Of a DNA stretch of 64,000 nucleotides, positions 49,394-58,492 are shown piece after piece. Every line of letters starts with the position of its first letter. Positions within the stretch are counted from its first letter, which is position 1. The notes beneath the pieces are model-generated. The model did no database searches. It worked only from the letters and a program-made list of their open reading frames with translations, and was not told the DNA's origin. The translations under genes and the position numbers were made by a program. Origin of the DNA: Cytophagales bacterium (GTDB lineage: Bacteria > Bacteroidota > Bacteroidia > Cytophagales > Spirosomataceae); contig JAAFJP010000003.1 in assembly GCA_013298125.1 (NCBI GenBank), positions 124,001 to 188,000 of the forward strand, written 5' to 3'.

Positions 49394-51814
49394 CTATTTC
49401 CCACCATTAAAAAGCGTATAATCCCCGCATTCTTGCAATTCCTGTTTTTGGTATTTTGTATCTGAATATTTGGCGTATAGTTCTTTGAGATAGACGGAAT
49501 ATTTGTTGTCTCGAACCTTAGCCATTCTTGCTTGAAAATCCTCTGTTGTTTCGTTTGGTACGGATTCTTGTAAGGACAAAAACACGTTATACGCATCTCT
49601 TTCGCAAATTGCAGCCCCCAGACAAGCCTTTGCTGCCAATTCTTTATCGCTTGATTTCGTGGCAATTTTGAAAAACTCCTTTGCTTTATTGGCTTGATAG
49701 TAATCCGAATTAAAATCTCCTTTTGTATAAGTATTTATCTCCGCCCCTGACCAACCATGCCTTCTCAAAATCCAAGCATTGCCCCCATAAGTGGTGTGAT
49801 ATGTACCACAACCCAATAAATACGCACTTTCGGCATCATTTGGATTGGACTTTAAACGAGCCTCCAATTCTGCCATCTTTTTAACAAAAGTATAAGGCGT
49901 ATATTTACTATTAATCCTGTCTTCATTATAGTTGGCTGAAATATAAAATGGATCTTCATCAAAATACCTCCACTCGCCTCCCTGCAAAGCCTTTGGTGAT
50001 ACTTTACTAAATGCCTCAGCCGCTTTTGCATAATTGGCTTCATCGATGGCTCGCCTACCCATGAGTGTATAAAGGTGGTCGTTGCTAAAACCCACTAATT
50101 TTTGCAAACGCTTGTCAAAATCAGTCTTATTTTTATCTGAGAAATAAGAAATCACTTTCTCAATCGTAGCCAAAGACGTAGTATCTTCGATTTTAAACAT
50201 ATCTTTCTGAGATTCAAAACCACCGTATTCAGCACTACTATTGACTTGCTGAGTAGTAAGCATGGTCATTAAATATGCCTTTGCTGAGGCGTGGGGAATG
50301 TTTGAAGTCAAGTTTTCTGAATTTGACTTTTTATTACTACAACTCGAAAACCAACCACCTTTTTTCTCATTATTCTCACCATTACTCACTCCTCGGTAAG
50401 TTTTGGCGAGTAAGTTACAAGATTCTAAGATGGCATTGCTAACCCTAAAATCTTTGGGTTTGGCAAAACTTTCCAAAATTAGAATCACCTTAGCCTCAAC
50501 TTCTGGCGTGATTGATTTTGACCGTTTTGAAATCAACAAAAGCTCCTGAATCGAAATTTGGTTTTTGAGTCCTTCGTTTTGGGTATTTATGGCTTTTGCT
50601 TGGCTTAAAAATGCCTCAGATTTTTCAAAATCTCCTTCAATATAACTCATATACGAGGAAGCTATTTCCCAGAAACCAGTTTTTTCAAGTTGTTGATTTT
50701 CAGAGCATTTCTCAGAAAAATTCTTTAATTTTGACCAATAATCACCTGCCTCTACCCTCTTTACCTCTTCTGTTTTTTTAACTTCTCCCTCATTATAATC
50801 CGAATACATTTGTTTGTAGTAATCAAATTCATTTTTATTGATTTCTCTTGCCATAATCAACTCAATAAACTGATTTTTGGGGTCAAGTTCGACCATTTTT
50901 TCTAACATTGGCAAGGCATCTGTTGCTGGTTTTACACCCGCAAGAGCATATACCGATGCCTTTTCGTGGTCATTTTTACAAAATTTTAAAGCACCCTCTT
51001 GAAAACCTTGAATTCTCCATCTCGAAACTAATTCCGCTTGTTTGCGGTGTGATACACTTCTATCAAAAACCATCGCAAAATCATAATAGGCTTCATCAAC
51101 CTTGTTTAATGACGCTTCTGCCTCAGCTTTTCGCATCAAAGCCCAATCAGAAATGAAGGTTTTACTTTTTATGGGTACAATAAATTTATTAAAAGCATCA
51201 ATCGTTTCCTTAGATTTACCAGCCAATGCGTAAGTCTTAACTAACTGAAAAGCAATACGTTCCTTTAAAAAATCATGTTTTGCTCTGTTGAATAATTGAG
51301 TTAAAATTTTAATGTCCGAAATAGGATTTGTTGAGATAGTAGTATCTATTTCAACCTCTTCTGAGGCAGAAGCATTTTGTTCAGCCTCTTGTACAAAAAT
51401 CAAATAATCAATGGCAAGTTGGTTTTTGTAACTTTTGAAATAGGTTTCTAATTTTGAACCTATGATTTCTCCATAAACACCCGTTTCAATATCTTTTTTT
51501 GAGACTTTATTTTCACAATATTTCAACCAAGAGTCAATATTTTCAGGAGCTGAAACATCAAGTTGAATTTTGCCCTCACCCTCCTCTTCTTGAATCAAAT
51601 AAGAGTCTCCTTCATTTTCATTATCATTATAAAAAAACTGAGAAGTAAAATGATACCTTTGATTTTGGGTGGAATTACTGGCACTTTCAGGCTTAAAAAA
51701 ACTCATAAATTCGTCATAATCTGCCATACCCGCACCGCAAGCCAAGAAAGAAAATACCGCCAAGATTTTAGCTGAACGTTTAGTGAATGTGAAGTAGTTT
51801 TGAAATTTGTTCAT
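49394..51814 (-). CDS. Large exported lipoprotein-like protein with TPR-like repeats
   Basis: 806 residues. N-terminal residues 12-29 (KRSAKILAVFSFLACGAG) form a signal sequence with a possible lipobox cysteine at about residue 26. The rest is mostly helical, with repeated A/L/Y patterns resembling tetratricopeptide or Sel1-like units (for example AVEAFSKVSP-type pairs near residue 620 and AAKACLGAAICERDAYN near the end). I do not recognise a catalytic motif. It overlaps the preceding gene by 35 bases, so the two are coupled and may work together at the cell surface. Function unknown. Confidence 0.7.
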   Translation of the reverse strand: MNKFQNYFTFTKRSAKILAVFSFLACGAGMADYDEFMSFFKPESASNSTQNQRYHFTSQFFYNDNENEGDSYLIQEEEGEGKIQLDVSAPENIDSWLKYCENKVSKKDIETGVYGEIIGSKLETYFKSYKNQLAIDYLIFVQEAEQNASASEEVEIDTTISTNPISDIKILTQLFNRAKHDFLKERIAFQLVKTYALAGKSKETIDAFNKFIVPIKSKTFISDWALMRKAEAEASLNKVDEAYYDFAMVFDRSVSHRKQAELVSRWRIQGFQEGALKFCKNDHEKASVYALAGVKPATDALPMLEKMVELDPKNQFIELIMAREINKNEFDYYKQMYSDYNEGEVKKTEEVKRVEAGDYWSKLKNFSEKCSENQQLEKTGFWEIASSYMSYIEGDFEKSEAFLSQAKAINTQNEGLKNQISIQELLLISKRSKSITPEVEAKVILILESFAKPKDFRVSNAILESCNLLAKTYRGVSNGENNEKKGGWFSSCSNKKSNSENLTSNIPHASAKAYLMTMLTTQQVNSSAEYGGFESQKDMFKIEDTTSLATIEKVISYFSDKNKTDFDKRLQKLVGFSNDHLYTLMGRRAIDEANYAKAAEAFSKVSPKALQGGEWRYFDEDPFYISANYNEDRINSKYTPYTFVKKMAELEARLKSNPNDAESAYLLGCGTYHTTYGGNAWILRRHGWSGAEINTYTKGDFNSDYYQANKAKEFFKIATKSSDKELAAKACLGAAICERDAYNVFLSLQESVPNETTEDFQARMAKVRDNKYSVYLKELYAKYSDTKYQKQELQECGDYTLFNGGK

Positions 51815-52910
51815 CGGAGTAAAGGGAAAGCGTTTCTGTGTCTAAATGATATAAAGCAAATGTAAGTTTTTGATTTGATAATTTCTCCAAAATGATTTCA
51901 GAACCTTCTAAAACTTCTTCAAAAGGCGAACTTTCGCACCTAAAAACATCACCAGTACGGACGGAGAAATCATTAAAAATAGTATCTTTTTTAACTATAA
52001 ACCCATCAATTTCAGACATTTGCATAAAAATCGAGTTCTTTTTCAGAGAGTCGGCACTAAGGTTATTGATAAAATAATGAAACCGCTGATTTCTAAAAAC
52101 TACTGTCCAATGAAAGATGGGCATCACCACATCCAAGGGCTTCGGATAGGCTTCTAATCGTTGAATGTATTGATTCAAAACTTTGAGTGAATATATCGAA
52201 TTTCGGGTTTCGGGTTTTTGCCAATCGCTCATATTATAGCACATCAACATACCTCTATCCACAGGCGGAACACCCGTTTTTTCAAAGAATTTTACTTGGT
52301 GTAAACGAATGGTTGCGGAAAGTAAAATTTTGTCTCGTCTGATAGCTTTCAAGAATTGAAAATATTTTTGTTTGGTAGAAAGCGTCCAATCACAATCAAT
52401 CTGAAATTCTTGGATAGGCAACTTAGATAATTGCTTGATTTTTTCAAATACTAAATCCGCAAAAGCCTCAATTTCAGCATTTTGCAAATTCACAAAGGTC
52501 TGATTCATTATAAAAACCACTGGGACTATTTGCGTAGAATCAGATATTTTTTCAGAAAATCTTATCGGTGCAACGATTTGTGGTTGATGCAAATTTTGAT
52601 TCCATGAAACATCAAAAAATTTAAGGTAAATCTTTTGTACATGATTGTTTTTCAAAGTATTACGTTCAGAATCAGAAAGTTTAAAATGTGATTTCCAGAA
52701 ATAAAAGGCGGGGGAAATAGTATGTTTTTTATGCTCTGTGCAGGCATAAAGAGAAATGATGAGAAGGGGGCAGAGAAATAGTTTAATGATATTAACAAAA
52801 ACCTCACCCGAAGCGTCGGTCGCCCCAGCCCCTCTCCCGTAGAGAAGGGAGCTATTACTCCGAAGAACTCCCCTCTCCACGGGAGAGGGGTTGGGGGTGA
52901 GGTCAAGCAT
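51780..52910 (-). CDS. Lipoprotein of unknown function, 5' end formed by a repeat element
   Basis: About 376 residues if started at the ATG at 52910. Residues 1-40 (LTPNPSPVERG and GRGAGATDASGE) are the translation of the long inverted repeat. The true signal peptide, IIKLFLCPLLIISLYAC, begins only after it at about residue 42, and no ATG, GTG or TTG occurs in frame between repeat and signal. The mature part has a possible TIM-barrel look (FQIDCDWTLSTKQKY, LSATIRLHQ, PPVDRGMLMCYNM), faintly like DUF3142. Its stop overlaps the downstream gene start by 35 bases. Either the repeat-coded extension is translated or a non-standard start is used. Export may be impaired. Confidence 0.65.
   Translation of the reverse strand: MLDLTPNPSPVERGVLRSNSSLLYGRGAGATDASGEVFVNIIKLFLCPLLIISLYACTEHKKHTISPAFYFWKSHFKLSDSERNTLKNNHVQKIYLKFFDVSWNQNLHQPQIVAPIRFSEKISDSTQIVPVVFIMNQTFVNLQNAEIEAFADLVFEKIKQLSKLPIQEFQIDCDWTLSTKQKYFQFLKAIRRDKILLSATIRLHQVKFFEKTGVPPVDRGMLMCYNMSDWQKPETRNSIYSLKVLNQYIQRLEAYPKPLDVVMPIFHWTVVFRNQRFHYFINNLSADSLKKNSIFMQMSEIDGFIVKKDTIFNDFSVRTGDVFRCESSPFEEVLEGSEIILEKLSNQKLTFALYHLDTETLSLYSDEQISKLLHIH
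52802..52902. repeat. Long inverted element, CCTCACCC..CCCCAGCCCCTCTCCC type (copy 2)
   Basis: Same arms as 46726-46848 (CCAGCCCCTCTCCCGT / ACGGGAGAGGGG), but one arm carries an extra GAAGCGTCGGTCG. The centre contains TTACTCCGAAG, so the ACTCC loop word recurs. It lies inside the 5' part of the lipoprotein frame. Confidence 0.88.
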
Positions 52911-52995
52911 ATGCAATTTTTTGAAGATATTTTTTAGCTTTCATAATAAACAATAATGCCCTCAAACCATAATTTGAAGGCATTTTAGGTAAATG

Positions 52996-53070
52996 TGGGT
53001 CGTATTGGATTCGAACCAACGACCTCCGCCCTGTCAAGGCGGCGCTCTAAACCAACTGAGCTAACGACCC
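52996..53070 (-). tRNA. tRNA-Val (anticodon GAC)
   Basis: A 75-base cloverleaf on the minus strand. The acceptor GGGTCGT pairs with ACGACCC. D-arm GCTC..GAGC. Anticodon stem CCGCC/GGCGG with loop TTGACAG gives anticodon GAC (reads GUC/GUU, valine). T-loop TTCGAAT. CCA is not encoded. It is a single gene between the lipoprotein and MFS genes. Confidence 0.93.
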
Positions 53071-53119
53071 TTTGTTTTGCAAATATCTACATGAAACATG
53101 GCATTTGCAAAATGAAATA

Positions 53120-54406
53120 TTAATAAATTTTCTTAGAGGGAATTTGTCTAATAATTAAATACCCCACCGCAAAAATGAGTGTCAAAAATAACAGACTCAT
53201 CCGCATACTTCCCGTTGTCTGCGTAACCAATCCAAACATGAATGTTCCTATAACCGTTGAAAGCCGGTCACAAACATCATAAAAACTAAAATATGAGGCA
53301 GTGTCTTTGGTATCGGTTGGTAACATTTTCGCATACGTTGAGCGTGAAAGCGATTGAACTCCTCCCATCACAAAGCCAATTGCCGTAGCCAAAACGTAAA
53401 ATTCATTGCGAGTATAAACGAAGTATCCCGCTACCGAAACTGCAATCCAAATCAGAACTATGTAAGAAAGTGACTTAGTATTTCCTATTTTTTCTGATAA
53501 AATGGAGAAAATATACGCCCCAGGAATCGCTACCAATTGAATCAATAAAATCGTGATGATTAATGAATCTGTGGGTAATTTGAGTTCTTGACCACCAAAC
53601 AATGCCCCTAAGTACATAAATGTCTGAGCCCCCATATTGTAGAAGAAAAAAGCAAAAAGGAATTTCTTGGTATTTTGCAATTTTTGAAGTTCGCCAAATA
53701 CCTTCTTCAATTCTTTAAAACCATTAAATATCCACCCTCCTTCTTTCTTTTGTGGCTTTTGAGTTTCGGGTAAAATTGAGAAGGGAATTTGGGCAAAGAC
53801 AATCCACCAAATTCCAACGGTCAAAAACGAAACTCTTGAAGCATCTCCACTCGAAATCCCGCCGTACCACTCTGGTTTTAAGACCATTGTAAGATTTTGA
53901 ATTAATAAAATAACACTTCCTAAATAGCCCATCGTAAAGCCTCTTGCAGATAATGAATCGAACTTATCTTCGGTGGCAATCTCTGGGATGTAAGAGTTAT
54001 AAAACACTATACTCCCCCCCCATCCTACAATTGAAAACAAGAAAGCAAAAGTCCCTAAATAATAATTACCTTCCTTAAAAAAGTACAAAGCCATACAAGA
54101 AAAAGCACCAATATAACAATACATTTTCATGAATACTTTTTTCTTTCCTGTATAATCAGAAATGGCGGAGACCAAAGGAACGGAGAATGCCAATAACAAA
54201 AATCCCAAAGACACAGCATATGAATAAATAACGGTATTCTCGATTTGAAGACCTAAAAAATCGAGTTGTGTACTCTTGGATGGCATCATCACTGCCGCAA
54301 TTGGGTAATAAATCGGAAAAATAGCGGAGGTAATCGTGAGAGAATGAACAGAGTTTGCCCAATCGTACATTGTCCAAGCGGTTAGGGTTTTGGGGTTATT
54401 TTTCAT
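53120..54406 (-). CDS. MFS transporter, UMF1/Atg22-like
   Basis: 428 residues with about 12 hydrophobic segments. The N-terminus TLTAWTMYDWANSVHSL is the signature of the UMF1/Atg22-like MFS branch. VPLVSAISDYTGKKKVFM is the usual MFS loop 2-3 motif, and GFVMGGVQSLSRSTYAKMLP is a second family hallmark. Substrate unknown; eukaryotic Atg22 exports amino acids from the vacuole, so an amino-acid role is possible. A run of eight G (coding strand) at 54014-54021, within GWGGS, could allow slippage. An ACTCC-loop palindrome lies upstream. Confidence 0.9.
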   Translation of the reverse strand: MKNNPKTLTAWTMYDWANSVHSLTITSAIFPIYYPIAAVMMPSKSTQLDFLGLQIENTVIYSYAVSLGFLLLAFSVPLVSAISDYTGKKKVFMKMYCYIGAFSCMALYFFKEGNYYLGTFAFLFSIVGWGGSIVFYNSYIPEIATEDKFDSLSARGFTMGYLGSVILLIQNLTMVLKPEWYGGISSGDASRVSFLTVGIWWIVFAQIPFSILPETQKPQKKEGGWIFNGFKELKKVFGELQKLQNTKKFLFAFFFYNMGAQTFMYLGALFGGQELKLPTDSLIITILLIQLVAIPGAYIFSILSEKIGNTKSLSYIVLIWIAVSVAGYFVYTRNEFYVLATAIGFVMGGVQSLSRSTYAKMLPTDTKDTASYFSFYDVCDRLSTVIGTFMFGLVTQTTGSMRMSLLFLTLIFAVGYLIIRQIPSKKIY

Positions 54407-54459
54407 AATTTATGTCTTTGAAAAACAGTTTTTACTACAATTTACAACTATTACCGTGA

Positions 54460-54529
54460 TACTGTAGCTCGAAGTGGCACTTCGAGAATAGGACTCCAAT
54501 GTCTCGAAGTGCCACTTCGAGCTACAGTA
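54460..54529. repeat. Palindromic intergenic element, ACTCC loop (copy C)
   Basis: Perfect 28-base arms (54460-54487, 54502-54529), each itself nearly palindromic (TCGAAGTGGCACTTCGA). The loop is 14 bases and contains GGACTCCAATG. It lies between two minus-strand genes. No T-run follows the stem. Confidence 0.88.
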
Positions 54530-54554
54530 GTAGGACGAGTTTATTTTGACACAT

Positions 54555-55583
54555 TCAATTCTTTGAAAGTATTTTATTCACTTTCTCCAACCAAATATCT
54601 CGCCCCTGAGTATTCCAATGTGAATCACTTTTGAGATAATATTTCTGTGGGAATTTTGTAAATTCTGAATAAGTATCGATGACTGGTACTAATACCCTCT
54701 TGTCCTTTTGTATCCGTTCGATAAGGTGATTGTACTCTCCTAAATCGGGAGACATTACACTGGTTTTGTTGGGAATAATTGACAAATACACTTCATCAAA
54801 ACCAGCTTTCTGGTATTTTTCTTTGGTGGCATTTATTTGGCTAATAAAACTATCTATTTCGGCTTGACTTACTGGGTAAAAAGCGGATTGTTTTTCTCTA
54901 TAATCTGCCTCCTCATAGTAAAAAATGGCATCTTTTTTCTTTGAAATCACTACACTTTTACCAACTCTATCAAACAATTGAAGATTCAAACTGGCTTTCA
55001 TTTCCTTGAAAAAGAGAAAAAAGTCATAATTAAAAATAGTATGTTCCAAACGTAATTCTATTCCTTCTGAATTGGGAAAAATATAATTCAAGGTATTCAA
55101 AAACCAATCTTTAATTTTTCGTTTCCAAGATTTTTTTACTTCTAAATCTTCACTGTTTTTTTCTTTAAATGTAAAATTTTTGACCTCAACCGAAAAATGT
55201 TCTTTAAATGTACGCTCCACGGTTTCTAATATCAACACATTCCGATGATTCGTATCTAATTGAATATCAGCCTGTTTTGCCCAATGTACATTTGTGTAAG
55301 TATCAGCTACGAAATCATTAGGACTCACTCGTTCTTTTTCAGTAAAGCTATCTCCAATCACAAAAAGATTCGTATGATTGTTGAGTTTTGGTTTAGGAAT
55401 TCCTACATTTTCACGATTTTGAAACTCTTTGAACTGAGGTAAATATGACAATCTGTACAAATCACCATATCGATAATCATCGGGGAACAATTTAGAAAAT
55501 TTATAGACAATCGGCGAATAGGCTTGAATCCAAAGAAACAAACTCACTACTAATACTACGTATTTTAAAGTTTTTTTGAACAT
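54555..55583 (-). CDS. Membrane-anchored SGNH/AlgX-like protein
   Basis: 342 residues. One N-terminal hydrophobic segment (residues about 8-24) anchors it, leaving the rest periplasmic. LFVIGDSFTEKE (about residue 75) looks like the GDS nucleophile block of SGNH hydrolases, and YLKSDSHWNTQGRDIW near the C-terminus matches the DxxH block of AlgJ/AlgX/DHHW proteins, which O-acetylate polysaccharide. A surface-glycan acetylation role would fit the polysaccharide cluster 3 kb downstream (inference). Family assignment is from these two blocks. Confidence 0.7.
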   Translation of the reverse strand: MFKKTLKYVVLVVSLFLWIQAYSPIVYKFSKLFPDDYRYGDLYRLSYLPQFKEFQNRENVGIPKPKLNNHTNLFVIGDSFTEKERVSPNDFVADTYTNVHWAKQADIQLDTNHRNVLILETVERTFKEHFSVEVKNFTFKEKNSEDLEVKKSWKRKIKDWFLNTLNYIFPNSEGIELRLEHTIFNYDFFLFFKEMKASLNLQLFDRVGKSVVISKKKDAIFYYEEADYREKQSAFYPVSQAEIDSFISQINATKEKYQKAGFDEVYLSIIPNKTSVMSPDLGEYNHLIERIQKDKRVLVPVIDTYSEFTKFPQKYYLKSDSHWNTQGRDIWLEKVNKILSKN

Positions 55584-55627
55584 AAATGTATAAGATAATT
55601 AGAGACACAACATACCAACATCTAATT

Positions 55628-55723
55628 ACCCCTATCCCCAACCCTTTCCTCTTGAAGGGAAAGGGCTTTCCGCCCCCGTTAGGAAAGTCCTTCCCTTCAA
55701 GGGGAAGGATTTAGGATGGGGTG
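55628..55723. repeat. Long inverted element, CCCTTTCC..CTTGAAGGG type (copy 2)
   Basis: Nearly the same arms as 38134-38229 (ACCCCTATCCCCAACCC and GGATTTAGGATGGGGT), but the centre reads CCGCCCCCGTTAGG rather than AAATCCTTGTGAGG. It lies 13 bases after the end of the minus-strand gene at 55737 and 45 bases before the SGNH-like start. Confidence 0.85.
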
Positions 55724-55736
55724 CTTGCAACTTTTA

Positions 55737-58370
55737 TTATTTCAATTTCACCGACCAAGTGGCAATGCCTTGTGGGGTGGTTACATTCATAATTATTTTT
55801 CCGTAAGAATCTGCATAGGACAGACTCGGGCGATAGTCTGATTCGACGGGTAAATTCCCTAAAACCTTTCCATATTCATCATAAAAACGGTACGTTTCGT
55901 AGCCATTATTTACCGCAAAAAACTTTCCTGCAATACCCATATTATAGTAGAAAAGCACTTTTTTACCATAAATTGACGAATTTATTGAAAATATTTCTTT
56001 ATCATTTTTATCAATAACAACTACTTGTTTGCCGTCGGTTCTCATCAATACCCAATCCGAATTTCTCTCATCTGGACACATCGAAAATTTGACTTCATTA
56101 TTAGGTCTGTACAATTGTTTTTTCTCAATGATTTTTCCATCAAGGTTAATTTTATACAACTCCCCACTTTCGCTCACAACCCTAATAGAAATAAATTGCC
56201 CCTCTCCTTCTAAAATGGGAGGTGAGGTAAAAACTCCTTTAATACTAACAGGAAATCCATTTTGAGCCTTATTGTGCGAATCTTGAAGAACTAATTTACC
56301 CGTTTTTTCTAATAAAATAGCGTATTCAGTTCCTTTCACCATCACACTCGACATCGGAGATAAATATTCTGTCTTCTCTTTATGAGCAATTAAGCGAGTC
56401 ATTGACAACGTTTCTTTATCAATTTTATACGATTCTCCGATATTTGACATCAAAGTCAAAAACTTACTTTTGTCATTTTCATTTTCGAAAACGCTAAAAT
56501 TCTCAATCTCAAAACCCTTGAATGGCTTACCTTTTTTTACCTCAAAACCTTTTTCAGTTCTGGTTAAAACATTTACATTCGATTTTGTTACTACCAAAAG
56601 TTGTTGAGCATTCGATTTAGAAACCTGAACATTCTTGATTTGTCCTACTACTTTGCCCTCAATTAATGAAGTCCAAATTCGCTTACCTTTACTAAAAAGT
56701 ATCAATTGCTTGTTCTTATTTTGAACCAAAATCTCAGCATCTTTTGTCGTCGGGTTTATCAAATAAAGGGGTTCATTACTTGATTCAACTGGAAATCCAC
56801 CCAATTTAATCCATTTATTCGAGAATTTCTGAACATCTTTAACTGGTTCAATATCATTCAGTAATACAATTCGACCTTCTTGCTCATTTTGTTGGATGAT
56901 TTCAGCTTGGATATTTTCTAACTCCGATTGATGAAGCGAAACCACCTCATTCCAATTATTATTCAAAAGTTTTGTAAAACCATTCATTGCCTTGGAGGTC
57001 TCGACAATGAATGTCAAATTTGCAGGAATGCAATGCTTTATGATGGTTTTATGTTTAGGAGAATTATTCCAAACATTACCTTTACTGATATTGATTAGAT
57101 AATCCTGCATCATCAAAAGACTACTCGCCATAATTACATAACCATTATATTCTGTAAAATAACATTCCTCAAATCCAGCAAAATAACTCCCCAACATCAA
57201 TTTAGGAAACTCCCGAATGCCCAAAGATGTAATCAAAAAACTCCCATACTGAATGCTCAAAACATCGTTTTCTGTATCATCGGCTACATTTCGAGCAATT
57301 ACTTTCAAGGGTTTTAATAATTCTTTTTGCTTGATAATCAGGACTTTATTGTTTGGGGTCTGGTCAAAATTATCAAAACTGCATAAAGTAATTTCACCAT
57401 TAATTCGTTCAAATAGATCATCATAATCAAAATCAAATTTACTCGCCGCTTTGTCTCTCAGTCCCTCAATTTTAGCATCAAATTGTATCTTCTTAGCTAA
57501 ATCTTCTGATTTTGAAAATGAAAAATTCAAAACGTAAGAACTGGTTGTGGGTACAAGATGAAAACTACTAATTTTTGAGGGTAATTGGTTTTCAAAAAGA
57601 TCTGAATTATTTAGAGCATTTATACCTTCTATCGCATTTTTTTGTGGATTCAGCCATTGATAATCATTGGCTAAAAGATGAGATAACTGATTTTGAGATA
57701 ATTTATTTTCAGTAGAAATAGCACTTAGAAAGTCATCAACTGATTTCTGATTGATATACGTTTTGGTAAAAACTGAGTCCTTCGCATTCGATTTTAAATT
57801 AAGCGTTTTAACCCAATCTTTGGACGTTTTCAAAATAGATTCCTCCAAAACAAGCGTTGTGGCACTAAAAATAAACAAATTATCTTTGAGAAGATACGAA
57901 AAAATGGGTTTCGAGTTTTCATCAATTACTTCCGAAATCTTATAGCCGTTGGTAGTATGTGGAATAATTCTGTTACCTGAATTATTTTGATTTAAAGAAT
58001 TGATTTTTTCGATAAACACCTCATTTTCAGGAACTACTCTCAAATAATTAATGGTAGAAATACTATTATTACCATCAGGAACAACGGCAAAGTAGAGTTT
58101 TTTATGATCTAAAACATCTTTTATTTCAGCATCCGAAAAGCCGATTTTTTTAAAAACTTGATATTGAGACGTTATTTGAGAGAGAAAAGGAAGTCGTGCG
58201 AGAGATTTGTTTTTTTCAAGGGATATTTCGTTGGTTTCCAACAAAATCAAGGTGTTTTCAGAAATAAAATCTGTTAAATTTATCTGAGAAGTATCATTTT
58301 TTTTAAGATAAAAATACCCTCCAACACCAATAATAGCGGCAAATAGCGTTAATAAGAGTTTTTGTTTCAT
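55737..58370 (-). CDS. Large membrane-anchored protein of unknown function (DUF3352-like N-terminal part)
   Basis: 877 residues. An N-terminal helix (LLLTLFAAIIGVGGYFYL) anchors it, and the remainder should be periplasmic. The first half (FISENTLILLETNEISLEKN, then FSDAEIKDVLDHKKLYFAVV) faintly resembles DUF3352 proteins. The second half has repeated 'VVTKSNVNVLTRTEKGFEV', 'AILLEKTGKLVLQDSHNKAQNGFPVSI' and 'ISIRVVSESGELYKINLDGKII' units like PQQ/WD-type propeller blades. No catalytic residues were recognised. It may be a surface or envelope-assembly factor. Alone on its strand between repeat element and glf. Confidence 0.65.
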   Translation of the reverse strand: MKQKLLLTLFAAIIGVGGYFYLKKNDTSQINLTDFISENTLILLETNEISLEKNKSLARLPFLSQITSQYQVFKKIGFSDAEIKDVLDHKKLYFAVVPDGNNSISTINYLRVVPENEVFIEKINSLNQNNSGNRIIPHTTNGYKISEVIDENSKPIFSYLLKDNLFIFSATTLVLEESILKTSKDWVKTLNLKSNAKDSVFTKTYINQKSVDDFLSAISTENKLSQNQLSHLLANDYQWLNPQKNAIEGINALNNSDLFENQLPSKISSFHLVPTTSSYVLNFSFSKSEDLAKKIQFDAKIEGLRDKAASKFDFDYDDLFERINGEITLCSFDNFDQTPNNKVLIIKQKELLKPLKVIARNVADDTENDVLSIQYGSFLITSLGIREFPKLMLGSYFAGFEECYFTEYNGYVIMASSLLMMQDYLINISKGNVWNNSPKHKTIIKHCIPANLTFIVETSKAMNGFTKLLNNNWNEVVSLHQSELENIQAEIIQQNEQEGRIVLLNDIEPVKDVQKFSNKWIKLGGFPVESSNEPLYLINPTTKDAEILVQNKNKQLILFSKGKRIWTSLIEGKVVGQIKNVQVSKSNAQQLLVVTKSNVNVLTRTEKGFEVKKGKPFKGFEIENFSVFENENDKSKFLTLMSNIGESYKIDKETLSMTRLIAHKEKTEYLSPMSSVMVKGTEYAILLEKTGKLVLQDSHNKAQNGFPVSIKGVFTSPPILEGEGQFISIRVVSESGELYKINLDGKIIEKKQLYRPNNEVKFSMCPDERNSDWVLMRTDGKQVVVIDKNDKEIFSINSSIYGKKVLFYYNMGIAGKFFAVNNGYETYRFYDEYGKVLGNLPVESDYRPSLSYADSYGKIIMNVTTPQGIATWSVKLK

Positions 58371-58492
58371 GGGATGGCATTTAAAGGAATTGGCGGTTTT
58401 TGCACTAATACTTAATATTTGTAGTAATTCATCAGATAGACAATCAATCTGCTAACTGCCTACTGCAAACTAAATTTTACTGCCTACTTTCA

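Noticed and set aside
52652-52906. Minus-strand frame with TSPPTPLPWRGEF
   Set aside because: Another reading frame of the same kind of repeat, overlapping a better-supported lipoprotein frame.
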